Shown in pieces: positions 43,501-52,373 of a stretch of 64,000 bases of DNA. Every line of letters begins with the position of its first letter. Within the stretch, counting starts at the first letter, position 1. Below the pieces are notes generated by a model that was not told the origin of the DNA, made no database searches, and saw only the letters and a list, made by a program, of their open reading frames with translations. The position numbers and the translations under genes are program-made. Origin of the DNA: Candidatus Woesearchaeota archaeon (GTDB lineage Archaea; Nanobdellota; Nanobdellia; Woesearchaeales; GW2011-AR4); NCBI GenBank assembly GCA_016185755.1, contig JACPMX010000015.1, positions 1-64,000 on the forward strand, in the 5' to 3' direction.

Positions 43501-44197
43501 GGCGCAAAGAAACACAAACACAGGAGAGACAATTAAAGACCCTCCAAATAGCGGATTGACGTTTGTCCAGGGCACGATAAGGATATCGCAGCCGACAGAT
43601 GCAACTGCAGCGATACAGCCGCAGGCTTCCCAGTCGAAAAATTTGGTGATCGGGCTGTACCATACAAGCGATGATCCGAATGTCTTTGGGATAAGCTCAT
43701 GCAATTTCAACGACCCGGTCATTACATCGACAGGGGCAAGGCAGGAAAGGCCCATAAGGGTAAACATAGACCAAAAAATATCTGCATCTCCGTTGCAGGG
43801 GCCGATAGTAAGCGGGCCTGCCACAAGGGCAATGCTTCCGTTCAAGAAGGAGAACATAATCATAGCTGCAACAATAACCCACAGCGACGGCGTGGAAACA
43901 CCCGAGCTTGACTGCAAGAGCCCTGACGCCCAGGCTTTCAAGGTTCCCGGCAATTTCAGGGGCAGCGCCAGCTACGAGTTCTATGTAAATCCAAGCGAAA
44001 TAAATTTTGCCGGAGGGTATTCCTGCACGCTTAATGCAAGAAGCGCAAACAAGCAGGCAAGGGTCAACTCAATCCCTGTAAAGTTCGAGGTGCAGTGCGG
44101 CGGCGATAACAATGTATACGGCACATGCGACAAGGATGCAAAATGCAAATCAGGCAGCATTGAAATAACGGGATTAAACTGCTTTGCGAAATCCTAG
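37586..44197 (+). CDS. giant secreted FN3 and cysteine-rich protein B (module 2)
   Basis: A 2203-residue protein. The signal peptide (MRKKSIDMIAVFILQLVISL, cleavage near ASVYG) resembles that of protein B in module 1. At least four fibronectin type III domains follow (about 30-125, 130-215, 220-308, 440-530), plus Ig-like segments with TKAPFINL/TKKPEIKI linkers. From about 790 to 1700 the protein is Cys-rich and partly helical, with a hydrophobic patch (about 970-990), CQAVINSIVKAKK, NCAEFARRYPR and CCCIST. The last 500 residues are again beta-rich. No catalytic motif found. Probably a cell-surface adhesin or structural fibre. Confidence 0.75.
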   Translation: MRKKSIDMIAVFILQLVISLPLYTASVYGLEISNVRVAKVSSNSATIEWSTDNMSNGRVRYGKTTALGFTERHDNFIGNHTVAVFNGIDSDTNYFFAVESTDLAGNSAVDNNSNSFYAFRTADITPPSQVMGLALVSAASNSIAISWTGLNINDLSRYIVYRNRIPVANSTSSSFNDTGLSPGTEFNYKVSAADSSGNEGPQSDTLIASTLGVDSTAPVISGIDIIAVTDTTARVTWLTSENSTSTVLYGINNTDRIKSSSDFESNHTVVIDGLVKNANHVFAVKSCDPSNNCANSSMQNFTAGKDTKAPFINLNLSRFVNRRVIDIVGTTEPFSSVTLFVNNMNSPKRSLGNNEVGASGKFAFSQIQLEQENVIKIVMVDKSGNKNQKIFEVGIDTEDPIVQLKEIPQLTSSSQLLVSGSVNEPVTIKVFAETNVNESSNPPKITGLNATKIGQNSAEIRWDEIKDKDFSHYVVYREDASPIAITKPSNFNLYIDALVDSGKSYTYQVSAVNIFGREGPKSDPLAVQIPKGGAILNLKPAEVDIFEDFRKPLLLANSTGSFNFTVKLSRGDGNYKIKIIFEDRAENSVIIDKSVTLDTKKPEIKILSPPSGALVFENVANEIDITGQTKPNARVHLFIDRTPFSFYNDTFEVSGLPNEVQDIDETKLDAKCRSSLGSTSFCRTGADFSVDADANGNFKFERVDLTAGIFPPGSSALRISEVPVSDFRDFQLNPEGQQSKKATLVLIATDKTGKRGVATQTIRIGTCWSGNQSWDIIPLTQHQSPPSGLSTERLAEGTETLYFFFNYSYIGRGTSPIINGITISKACGTREVLDPRFNISCQVMPSGVPTQLIKKSINPAENRVSYSAAQLSRFPGMERFLEDDWKSFFKSLNKEMTFPLLVRINYKHDTNNDGTLESETQTICEQVSYTVDNTIIDPRKVLPDWLLFDFVDFLQESIKTLTDAQEKLNKLIDYVTIGCFTSGGAYFGLQVYRRWTSFWEEKAYAGIKTVEKLSEMFGMGKLKLNPEKKENEDECQAVINSIVKAKKEFKLKYVNDIDLKKCFPATSSAWDLEAKTWELMRYSCDRIFGHSSPSKWTESRNDDELTRKIESIEGCEGDGSITGQPLDAMNCAEFARRYPRYSNAAQLGADKKCILLKAKTASGRVGDFVFTVGDLISDSEQLYRLDHIQRLGEFSSETFYAVKSQVSEFKYITAKSKSCEEECQMSNKGKVSTLDHKTKTIKLVEGTNGQGSAATCMTTQDCTSLNAKDPNNPFKLQGKEVKYARSAGFTSDCFYNPDKAELNNPIVVSNNPAQSVGCCCISTQDEKGQPTNYYQPGDVDPSDPAKKVHESRTKPGEPPQPQPNDEKGFTDMKWSYRYSKERFQAISNEKIRSQYHPHRYIEDRDFPACFGMDHLFYSALGEKEKALMLDPAKDYVVATFQCAHLVGISQRLQFIKNLMASLSTCLIQVRTTGRGDAGACKELFTQYLCNSLWQVINFVTSKGCAAAESASDPNYQLDDMIERVKAGAKSVSDAATDVQSTISQEYGNAKLNELLGSGEESIARKVCLAAFGYDWELNVRNLIDAAYTQPFATLVQPITRSREFLTINPVDLKPKYEYRASWLINPGCEFERYDVELACVGRKQLDLYPNQINCGAIGAPSVASAFSIGSTPGINQCDCIGLPDEKRRSVFVGTRLRQNVLEDKPAFHQVIDDNYRYDHLKFTLRPDRKIPANIKPNCFPTGYDDGVFYVPLIDKTAKDVFDCRIDPLSGSVTPCCSTDQTTGSISCGSGDAFASKKGTAEFIDISVNGNNALGGREDLTFFAGETLKVDTTVRSVGQNKCLRLTIDGQQQVDEVFEGIQQYTLQVQPTFGRTEISEPAGIKVQKINLLNQKDVFINLGFWDADNNLFFFDDEDQIYIGNKNENRKKISEIKNSPSGKMTFKDGPADVEVSVVNQQIVISKENAEIVIVSVEAQRNTNTGETIKDPPNSGLTFVQGTIRISQPTDATAAIQPQASQSKNLVIGLYHTSDDPNVFGISSCNFNDPVITSTGARQERPIRVNIDQKISASPLQGPIVSGPATRAMLPFKKENIIIAATITHSDGVETPELDCKSPDAQAFKVPGNFRGSASYEFYVNPSEINFAGGYSCTLNARSANKQARVNSIPVKFEVQCGGDNNVYGTCDKDAKCKSGSIEITGLNCFAKS

Positions 44198-44207
44198 AAT
44201 CCTTAAA

Positions 44208-45047
44208 ATGCAAAAAAATATTATTTTTACCTCAATTAAAGAATCACTTTCATCAATCTGGAGAAATAAATTCATGTTTTTTTTGCTTTTTTCTTTGCAA
44301 ATCTTGTTTTTAGTTTTATTCCTTGTCATAAATTACACTTACCAGGCAAGAATGCTAGAGAGCGCAATGGCCATAACAGAATATTTAAACCGGCAGAATC
44401 TTGATGATGCTTCAGTCACCTCAAGCATGCTTCAGGAAAAGGAAATTCTTGGCGATGACCCATTGATGATAAGCAGGAACTTCAATGAAATAGTAGGGAA
44501 TTTCAGGGTTTATCTGGCTCTTATTTTTATTTTATTTGCTGCATTTGCCTCTTTTGCATGGTCTATGACCCACAGGATAACCAACAATAGCAGCCTGAGA
44601 AAAACACTAAAAATTTTTTTCAAGATTTTTGTTGTGTCATTCATTTACCTTGGCTTGATTTTCGCTTTTTTATTTTCCATCATAAACTTTTCATTCACTG
44701 AAATTGCAGCAGAAGGCCAGAAGCTGCTTATGAAGTATATTATTTTCCTGGCTGTTTCAATTGCCCTTCTCTACTTCATGTTTATCTCGCTTTCATTGAT
44801 AGGCAGCACTCGGCTGGGCAATATAGTGCAGAAAACCCTGAGCATAGGCATCAGGAAAGCCCATTACGTCTTTGCATCATATCTTATTGGGATGCTGATG
44901 CTTGCAGCTTCGGCTGTCCTCCTGTATTATTTCATGGAAAAAAACATGCTTTTGCTGCTGCTTTCCCTGGCCTTAATGGTTTTTGCATTTGTATTCCAGA
45001 GAATATTCATGGTCAATATGATTAGAAAATTAGAGTTAGAGTCCTGA
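44208..45047 (+). CDS. six-TM membrane protein C (module 2)
   Basis: A 279-residue membrane protein with about six hydrophobic segments: near residues 25-47, 95-115, 135-160, 172-195, 210-235 and 238-260. The loop QKTLSIGIRKAHYVFASYLI matches FKAFRLGISKLHLFILPYI in the module 1 protein. ATG 44208 is preferred over a TTG at 44184 that overlaps the end of the giant gene. No transport motif recognised. Confidence 0.7.
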   Translation: MQKNIIFTSIKESLSSIWRNKFMFFLLFSLQILFLVLFLVINYTYQARMLESAMAITEYLNRQNLDDASVTSSMLQEKEILGDDPLMISRNFNEIVGNFRVYLALIFILFAAFASFAWSMTHRITNNSSLRKTLKIFFKIFVVSFIYLGLIFAFLFSIINFSFTEIAAEGQKLLMKYIIFLAVSIALLYFMFISLSLIGSTRLGNIVQKTLSIGIRKAHYVFASYLIGMLMLAASAVLLYYFMEKNMLLLLLSLALMVFAFVFQRIFMVNMIRKLELES

Positions 45048-46280
45048 CTATTCAGCCGCTTCTGCAATGGCTTCTTTTGTAGCAGGCTTTTCTCTTTGGC
45101 CTTCATCTGCAATTCTTTCAAGCCTTGACATAGGCTTTGATTCAGGCTCTGCCTCAATCTGCGCCATTCTTCCTTCAACATATTCGGCAACAGCTTCCCC
45201 TTCCAAGCCTTTCTCCATTGCATCCATTTCAAGCATTAATTTAAGGGATGTTTTATCACGGGAATAAAGGCCCCTGTACCTTTCCTCTGTAGTGTTCCTG
45301 TCATTTAATTTAATCCTGGCCTGCGCTTTTAGCTTTGCCGATTGCTTCCCATACCACGGGTTTCTTGGGTCTCCTCCTTCAGCACCCTTCGCCAGTCTTG
45401 AAAATGCCCTGTAGACCGAGTCTTTTGTAACCTCTTCTTCAGCAATGAACCCGTCTTCGCTGCTGAACCTGTCAAACGATTTTCTGTTTATGTGCTCCCC
45501 CTCTTCTGCCATTATGGTTTCTAGATAGGTTTTAACATCAACTCCCCAGCTTCTCGCGGCTTTTGCAATTGCATCATATGAATAGCCGGCCAGCACAACA
45601 ACTCTGCCGTCGCTCATTCTTGTCACTCCGTAAGTAGCTCCCTTGGGCAGATGGCCTGCCCCGATATAGCCTATATCTTCCAGGCTTCTCCCAGATGATA
45701 TGGCTTCCTGCGCCAAAGTTCTTGCGATGCTGGTTCCATAGTAACTAGTCAGATGCTGCCTTAAATTCTCAATTTCAGAAAGCCTTTTCCCGGTCTTGTT
45801 AAGATGAGTTTCTGAAATGTATAAATCAGATGAAAATTTAGAAATCCAAGGATCCCTTATGTCAAAATATGAAGGCATTTCCCTGAAGCTTGAAACAACC
45901 CCGGAATGGATTGTCGTCTCAGGCAACTTGACATATTCAAAATGGCTTGGGCCGTATTTCTCTCCTGCAGCCTTCCAGCCTGCATAGCCCATTGTGCTGT
46001 CATTTTCAGCGCCGAAATTTCCATGCGCCTTAAGGTCATAGGCAGGCACGAAATGCAGCTTGTTTGATGTTCTCCTGACAGCAACCCCGTTTCCATGGGA
46101 GTCGACAAACATGTGAGGCTGCGACGGCACGGAGTCATATGACCATGAAACTTCCGTGTTCTTCAGGCCCTGCATTGAAACGATGCTTTCAGGGGCAATT
46201 TTTGCAGGGGTAACTTTAACAAAAGAAGGCGGTGCAATGTACCTGTTCCTGCTTCCAATACGATAGCTTCCTAGCGGCAT
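45048..46280 (-). CDS. orphan 410-aa soluble protein
   Basis: A 410-residue protein I do not recognise, without signal peptide or TM segment. The N-terminal 120 residues look beta-rich (SYDSVPSQPHMFVDSHGNGV..., PAYDLKAHGNFG). A central region (about 195-250) has GYIGAGHLPKGATYGVTRMSDGR and then YLETIMAEEGEHINRKSFD, whose EExxH grouping could bind metal but is not HExxH. The last 150 residues are charged helices. It converges with the surface operon and is preceded by another orphan on the same strand. Confidence 0.6.
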   Translation of the reverse strand: MPLGSYRIGSRNRYIAPPSFVKVTPAKIAPESIVSMQGLKNTEVSWSYDSVPSQPHMFVDSHGNGVAVRRTSNKLHFVPAYDLKAHGNFGAENDSTMGYAGWKAAGEKYGPSHFEYVKLPETTIHSGVVSSFREMPSYFDIRDPWISKFSSDLYISETHLNKTGKRLSEIENLRQHLTSYYGTSIARTLAQEAISSGRSLEDIGYIGAGHLPKGATYGVTRMSDGRVVVLAGYSYDAIAKAARSWGVDVKTYLETIMAEEGEHINRKSFDRFSSEDGFIAEEEVTKDSVYRAFSRLAKGAEGGDPRNPWYGKQSAKLKAQARIKLNDRNTTEERYRGLYSRDKTSLKLMLEMDAMEKGLEGEAVAEYVEGRMAQIEAEPESKPMSRLERIADEGQREKPATKEAIAEAAE

Positions 46281-46345
46281 TTTTCTTTAGATTTGCATGT
46301 AAGAGAAGAAAATAAAATTAAAAAAAGACAAAAGAAAAATTAAGT

Positions 46346-47005
46346 TTATTGATGCGCGCCTGCTCCTGCATAAGCAGGTGTACCATGGCCTCCGCCAAAG
46401 TATTCCTTTAAACCAGATACATATTGTTTTATTTTTCCCCTTGAAAAAGCAGCTCTTGCTTTTTCTAATATATCATTGATTGAAGGGCCAACTGCTCTTA
46501 GCAAACCTTCTTGGTCTTTTGCACCTTTTATATCAGGTATTGCATCGTGGTTTCCTGATCCAGCAGCCATTTTGGCTGAAGAGCCTTTTTCACCATCTAA
46601 ATCGTTTCTAAGTATACTGTTTTGTGTGTTGCTGCCTGCATAAGCTGTTCCGCTTTGCACATACAAGCCAAGAACTGCATTTATTCCTGCTTGAGTTAGT
46701 ATGCCGTTTGATATGAATCCTTCTGTTTCTAATGCACGCTTTATATCAATATCAGTTGGAGTGGTTTGGAGAGGATCCAAATGGTTTCCTGCAGCATATG
46801 CTTTACCTTTTTCTGAAATATATCTAATAGCTGCCGGTATATCCAGTCCTTTCCCATCTTCTGCTTTAGGAATTTTATACTCTCTTAGCACATTCTCAAA
46901 TTGGGCTGGAGTATTCAAAGAACTCTCAAGAATGCCGACTAATGCATCCAGCGTGCCAGGCACCCCATGTCCAGATTCAGTTCCATGCTTTGTTTCTGTG
47001 CTCAT
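46346..47005 (-). CDS. orphan 219-aa protein
   Basis: A 219-residue soluble protein with no recognised family. It contains helical segments (LDALVGILESSLNTPAQFEN..., ILEKARAAFSRGKIKQYVSG) and recurrent YAG-type tripeptides (AYAAGNHLD, AYAGSN, AYAGAGAHQ), the last ending the protein. The start has a clear Shine-Dalgarno sequence (GGGGGA, 7-8 nt upstream of ATG 47005), unlike the leaderless genes around it. Its leader carries two tandem copies of a 46-bp promoter segment. Confidence 0.6.
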   Translation of the reverse strand: MSTETKHGTESGHGVPGTLDALVGILESSLNTPAQFENVLREYKIPKAEDGKGLDIPAAIRYISEKGKAYAAGNHLDPLQTTPTDIDIKRALETEGFISNGILTQAGINAVLGLYVQSGTAYAGSNTQNSILRNDLDGEKGSSAKMAAGSGNHDAIPDIKGAKDQEGLLRAVGPSINDILEKARAAFSRGKIKQYVSGLKEYFGGGHGTPAYAGAGAHQ

Positions 47006-47079
47006 TTTAATTTCCCCCTTTGTTTTGGTTATGATTTGTTTTTTTATATATTTTGTTGAAAATTTATATGATTTTATTG

Positions 47080-47212
47080 ATTTGTTACTACTTCATTATA
47101 ACAACACTTCTATTTAAGCTTTTCGCTTCTGGAGCATACACATCTAAGCCACCTCCAAAAGAAGCTATTTGTTACTACTTATCAATAACTAAACTTATAT
47201 ATAAACCTTTCG
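47080..47212 (-). promoter_or_regulatory. duplicated promoter of the 219-aa orphan gene
   Basis: Two 46-bp segments, 47080-47125 and 47167-47212, align without gaps at 36 of 46 positions. Read on the minus strand each has CGAAA (BRE-like), a TATA-like core (CTTAAATAG or TTTATATATAAG), and an identical AGTAGTAACAAAT where transcription should start. Between them a GGAGGTGG precedes tiny frames of 9 or 17 codons, possibly a leader peptide or remnant of a displaced gene start. Confidence 0.5.
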
Positions 47213-47315
47213 TTTTTATATATGCTATCTATTTCCTTTCTATATAGTAAATATCTTACTTTAGCTTAAGGGCAAACATTTATAAATCAAATAGATTTAC
47301 GGAAAAAGGGTATTG

Positions 47316-49232
47316 ATGGCTAAAAAAGACAAGAAGCAGTACCAGCAGCCAAAGGAAAATGGACAAAACCAGGCTGCTGCGGAATCGCGGGAAGTTGAAG
47401 CCATGTCAAAGCTCCCCCAGGATGTCCAGGAAAAGCTGAAGACAATAAAAACCAAGCTTGAAAAATTCCAGAAGAAAGTTCTCGAGAAATTTGACAAGTA
47501 CATTGTAGGCATAGCTTTAATGCCGCCTCCAAAGCCCGAGGAGCTCCAGCAGCTCCAGCAGCTCCAGCATCCCCAGACGCCTGAGCAGCCTGCCCCTGAG
47601 CCCAAGCCCGAGGACAAGGACAAGATACATGTGCTTGTCTTGGTTGACGATTCTGACAGCAGGACAATGTCCAAGCTGGAATTGAAGGACAAGCTTACAG
47701 CCATAATAGGCAGCATTGCAACAGAAGTCGATCCAAATATAACGCCCCAGACACTTATTCTTTCAGAGCTGTGGCAGAACTGCTTTGACGCAAAATATGA
47801 GCTATTGCAGCTGATAGCATTGTCAGCCCCGATACATGATACCGGAATGCTGCAGGCAATAAAGATTGCCGAAGTCCACAAGACGATGGTGCTTAAAAAA
47901 TTCGAGAAGTACATTGTCTCTTATGTCCTTGCCGGATCTCTTGTGCAGGGAAAAGCAACACAATCAAGCGACATAGATGTCTGGATTGTCATTGATGACA
48001 CCGATGTAAAGAAAATGACAAGAGTTGAATTAAAGGACAAGCTCAGAGCCATAATAATAGGAATGGGCATAGAAGCCGGTGAACTGACAGGGATAAAAAA
48101 CAAGATCAATATACAGGTTTACATCTTGACTGATTTTTGGGATTCACTGAGGGAAGCAAACCCGGTGATATTCACATTGCTTCGTGACGGGGTTCCATTC
48201 TTTGACAGGGGCATTTTCATGCCCTGGAAGCAGCTTTTGAAGATGGGCAAGATAAAGCCCAGCGCAGAGGCAATAGACATCTTCATGGGCTCCGGAGAGC
48301 AGGTAATAAGGAGGGTTCAGCTGAAACTTAACGAAATCGGCATGGAGGACATTTACTATGCTTTATTGACCCCGAGCCAGGCTGCGTTGATGCTCTATGG
48401 AGTCGCTCCTCCAAGCCCAAAAGAGACAGGCTCATTGATGAGGGACATCTTTGTCCACAAGGAAAAATTACTGGAAGACAAATTCGTCAAGATGCTCGAA
48501 AGGGTTGTTGAAATAAGGAAGGCAATAGAGCACGGCGATAAAAAGGAATTAAGCGGAAAGGATATTGATGAATTATTAAGTGACGGCGACAAGTACCTCA
48601 AGAGAATCAAGAGGCTGTTTACCCAGATTGAAAAGATAAGGGAAGAGAATGAGATGCTGAATGTTTATGACACTATCACGACAGTCATAAGGGATGTCCT
48701 CAAGCTTGAAGGCGTTGAAAAGGCCAAGGACAGCGAGATGATTCACCTGATAGAGGACAAGCTGGTTTCAGAAGGAAAGCTTCCTTCAAAATTTCTGAGG
48801 ACGATACAGGAGCTCATGAAGGCAAAGAAAGACTATGACGAAAAAAAGCTTTCAAAGGTCGAGATAGAAAAAATCCACCGCGACTCTGGCGCACTTATAA
48901 AATTCCTTGTCGAGTACATGCAGAGGAAAAGGGGCAGGGAGCTGGAGAGGCTGAAGATAAGGGTCAAGCACGGCAGCAAGTTTGGAGAGGTTATTTTGCT
49001 TGGGAACGAGGCTTATGTCATACAGGACATAGACAATGAGGAGAAAGAACTGAGCAAAGCAAAAATAAACGCTGACGGAAGCCTTGGCGTTCTTGAAAAA
49101 AGCTCTCTTGAGGAATTGGAAAAGGCTCTTGCATCAATACAAACTCCGCAGAAGGCATCAATCAAAGAGCCTATATTCGAGGACCTGAAAAGAGTCTTTG
49201 GAAAGGATGTAGAGATACTGATGAATTATTAG
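47316..49232 (+). CDS. tandem nucleotidyltransferase-fold protein (one degenerate, one active-looking copy)
   Basis: A 638-residue protein. Residues about 190-290 form a nucleotidyltransferase domain with GS-x10-D-x-D (G207 S208, D219, D221: LAGSLVQGKATQSSDIDVWI). Residues about 45-150 repeat its surroundings (KFDKYIVGIAL versus KFEKYIVSYVL; MSKLELKDKLTAII versus MTRVELKDKLRAII), but the catalytic loop is replaced by a Pro/Gln-rich insert with LQQLQQLQ. Residues about 350-560 are long charged helices, then a small beta domain (about 560-600). It probably adenylylates or nucleotidylates a protein or RNA target, with the first copy as partner domain; target unknown. TATA ATTTATAAAT (47279-47288) supports ATG 47316. 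Confidence 0.75.
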   Translation: MAKKDKKQYQQPKENGQNQAAAESREVEAMSKLPQDVQEKLKTIKTKLEKFQKKVLEKFDKYIVGIALMPPPKPEELQQLQQLQHPQTPEQPAPEPKPEDKDKIHVLVLVDDSDSRTMSKLELKDKLTAIIGSIATEVDPNITPQTLILSELWQNCFDAKYELLQLIALSAPIHDTGMLQAIKIAEVHKTMVLKKFEKYIVSYVLAGSLVQGKATQSSDIDVWIVIDDTDVKKMTRVELKDKLRAIIIGMGIEAGELTGIKNKINIQVYILTDFWDSLREANPVIFTLLRDGVPFFDRGIFMPWKQLLKMGKIKPSAEAIDIFMGSGEQVIRRVQLKLNEIGMEDIYYALLTPSQAALMLYGVAPPSPKETGSLMRDIFVHKEKLLEDKFVKMLERVVEIRKAIEHGDKKELSGKDIDELLSDGDKYLKRIKRLFTQIEKIREENEMLNVYDTITTVIRDVLKLEGVEKAKDSEMIHLIEDKLVSEGKLPSKFLRTIQELMKAKKDYDEKKLSKVEIEKIHRDSGALIKFLVEYMQRKRGRELERLKIRVKHGSKFGEVILLGNEAYVIQDIDNEEKELSKAKINADGSLGVLEKSSLEELEKALASIQTPQKASIKEPIFEDLKRVFGKDVEILMNY

Positions 49233-49326
49233 GCGTATTTCTTAATAAATTTTAAATTATAAAATATATTTTCAAAATAGAATTCAATTAGAAAAGTTAA
49301 TATACTTCAAAATTAATTCCATTTTC

Positions 49327-49878
49327 ATGAAAACTGGCTACAAAGTTTATGACTGCATGACGACAAAGCCGATATCCGTTTCTTCAGAGGCATCTCTGGA
49401 AGAATGCGCGAAGGTTATGGCCAAAAATCACGTCGGTGCCCTTGTAATTAAGGACAACCACGAGTCAAAAGGGCTTATAACCGAGCAGGACATTGTGAGG
49501 GATGTTATAGCTAAAGGAATAAATCCGTTGACTAAAAAGGTAAAAGATTTCATGGCCACAAAGCTGATTACGATAAAGCCGGATGATGACATCTATGATG
49601 CACTGATAAAAATGAAGGACTCCAACATAAGGCACCTGCCTGTTATTGACAACGGCAAGATGGCCGGCCTTTTGACTTTGAAAGACATTCTCAAGATAGA
49701 GCCTTCGCTGTTCGAGCTTCTCGTAGAGAAATTCGAGCTGAGGGAGGCATCAAGGAAGCCAGTGGACAGGATTATCTCGAACGAGGCAATATGCCAGGGC
49801 TGCGGCGCCTATTCGGAGGAAATCACGAAAGTCAAGGGAGCTTTGTTGTGCGAGAAATGCGCAGCAGAGCAGGCTTAA
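49327..49878 (+). CDS. CBS-pair protein with C-terminal zinc ribbon
   Basis: A 183-residue protein with two CBS motifs (about 5-60 and 70-125: VSSEASLEECAKVMAKNHVG, GLITEQDIVRDVI; IKPDDDIYDALIKMKDSNIRHLPV, GLLTLKDILKI), which as a Bateman module bind adenine nucleotides, and a C-terminal zinc ribbon (CQGCGAYSEE...LLCEKC). CBS plus zinc-ribbon proteins are common archaeal energy-sensing regulators. It is a single gene upstream of the pyrimidine operon, separated by a TATA box. Confidence 0.85.
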   Translation: MKTGYKVYDCMTTKPISVSSEASLEECAKVMAKNHVGALVIKDNHESKGLITEQDIVRDVIAKGINPLTKKVKDFMATKLITIKPDDDIYDALIKMKDSNIRHLPVIDNGKMAGLLTLKDILKIEPSLFELLVEKFELREASRKPVDRIISNEAICQGCGAYSEEITKVKGALLCEKCAAEQA

Positions 49879-49973
49879 CCGCAACCCTTAAATATTAAAT
49901 ATGTTTTCTTTTCACCACCTATAGGGTGCACTTTTTCTCAAAAACCCATATTCTGACCATTTTTGTATACTGA

Positions 49974-51469
<1,496 letters not shown>

Positions 51470-51470
51470 G

Positions 51471-52373
51471 ATGCTCAAAACAAATCTATGCAGTATTCAA
51501 TTAAAAAATCCAACAATTCTTGCTTCAGGAATTCTGGGCGTAACAAAAGAGAGCGTTGACAGAATAGGCAAAAGCGGCGCTGGCGCTGTAACCCTGAAAT
51601 CATTGTGCCACGAGGAAAGGGCAGGCAATGCAAACCCCACAATGTTCTCTTATGACGGCACATTCCTTAATGCAGTCGGGCTGCCCGGCCAGGGAATTGA
51701 CTCTGCAATGAAGGATTTTGGAAGGCTTGACAACTTAAGCGTGCCTGTCATTGGAAGCATCTACGGCTACAGGATTGGGCAGTTTGGAGAAGTGGCAAAA
51801 AAGATGGCATCTTTGAAGCCTGCAATGATTGAAGTTGACATCTCATGCCCCCACATGGATTACGGCAAGCCATATTATGCAGACCCCCAGTTGACAGCCA
51901 AAGTTACAAAAACTGTAAAGCAGAATACTGGCAAAATACCGGTCAGCATTAAACTAAGCCCGAACGTCTATGACATAAAGGAAATAGCCCATGCAGCTGA
52001 AAAGTCAGGGGCTGATGCGATAACTGCAATCAACACGGCAACAGGAATGGTGATAGACATTAATGCTAAAAAGCCGATTCTCGCAAATAAAATCGGCGGG
52101 ATTTCAGGTCCTGCACTGAAGCCTATTGCCGTACGGTGCGTCTATGAAATTTATGAAACTGTTAATATACCTATAATCGGAACCGGGGGAGTCACATACG
52201 GAAAAGATGCGATTGAAATGGTGATGGCCGGCGCAACCGCTGTTGGAATAGGGACAGGCATTTACTATAGGGGAAATGAAGTATTCAGGAAAGTCTGCGA
52301 TGAAATGATTCAATGGATGAAAAAGAATAAAGTAAAAAACCTTGGCGAAATACAGGGGGCAGCCCATAAATGA
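51471..52373 (+). CDS. pyrD: dihydroorotate dehydrogenase catalytic subunit (class 1B type)
   Basis: A 300-residue FMN enzyme oxidising dihydroorotate to orotate. The start is MLKTNLCSIQLKNPTILASGILG; the active-site base region IEVDISCPHMDYG has the Cys typical of class 1; then SIKLSPNV, ITAINTATGMVID, GGISGPALKPIA, IIGTGGV and MAGATAVGIGTG (FMN phosphate site). The downstream pyrK provides the electron-transfer subunit, so the class 1B (NAD-linked) complex is expected. It is 1 nt after pyrI and overlaps the next gene by 4 nt. Confidence 0.95.
   Translation: MLKTNLCSIQLKNPTILASGILGVTKESVDRIGKSGAGAVTLKSLCHEERAGNANPTMFSYDGTFLNAVGLPGQGIDSAMKDFGRLDNLSVPVIGSIYGYRIGQFGEVAKKMASLKPAMIEVDISCPHMDYGKPYYADPQLTAKVTKTVKQNTGKIPVSIKLSPNVYDIKEIAHAAEKSGADAITAINTATGMVIDINAKKPILANKIGGISGPALKPIAVRCVYEIYETVNIPIIGTGGVTYGKDAIEMVMAGATAVGIGTGIYYRGNEVFRKVCDEMIQWMKKNKVKNLGEIQGAAHK

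Noticed and set aside
43255-43953. Long open frame antisense to the 2203-residue gene
   Set aside because: It is a shadow of a strongly coding frame on the other strand, has no promoter or ribosome-binding site, and shows no protein-like pattern. The same applies to antisense frames at 50196-50999 (pyrB), 14095-14733 (rfcL), 15793-16419 (valS) and 23439-24065.
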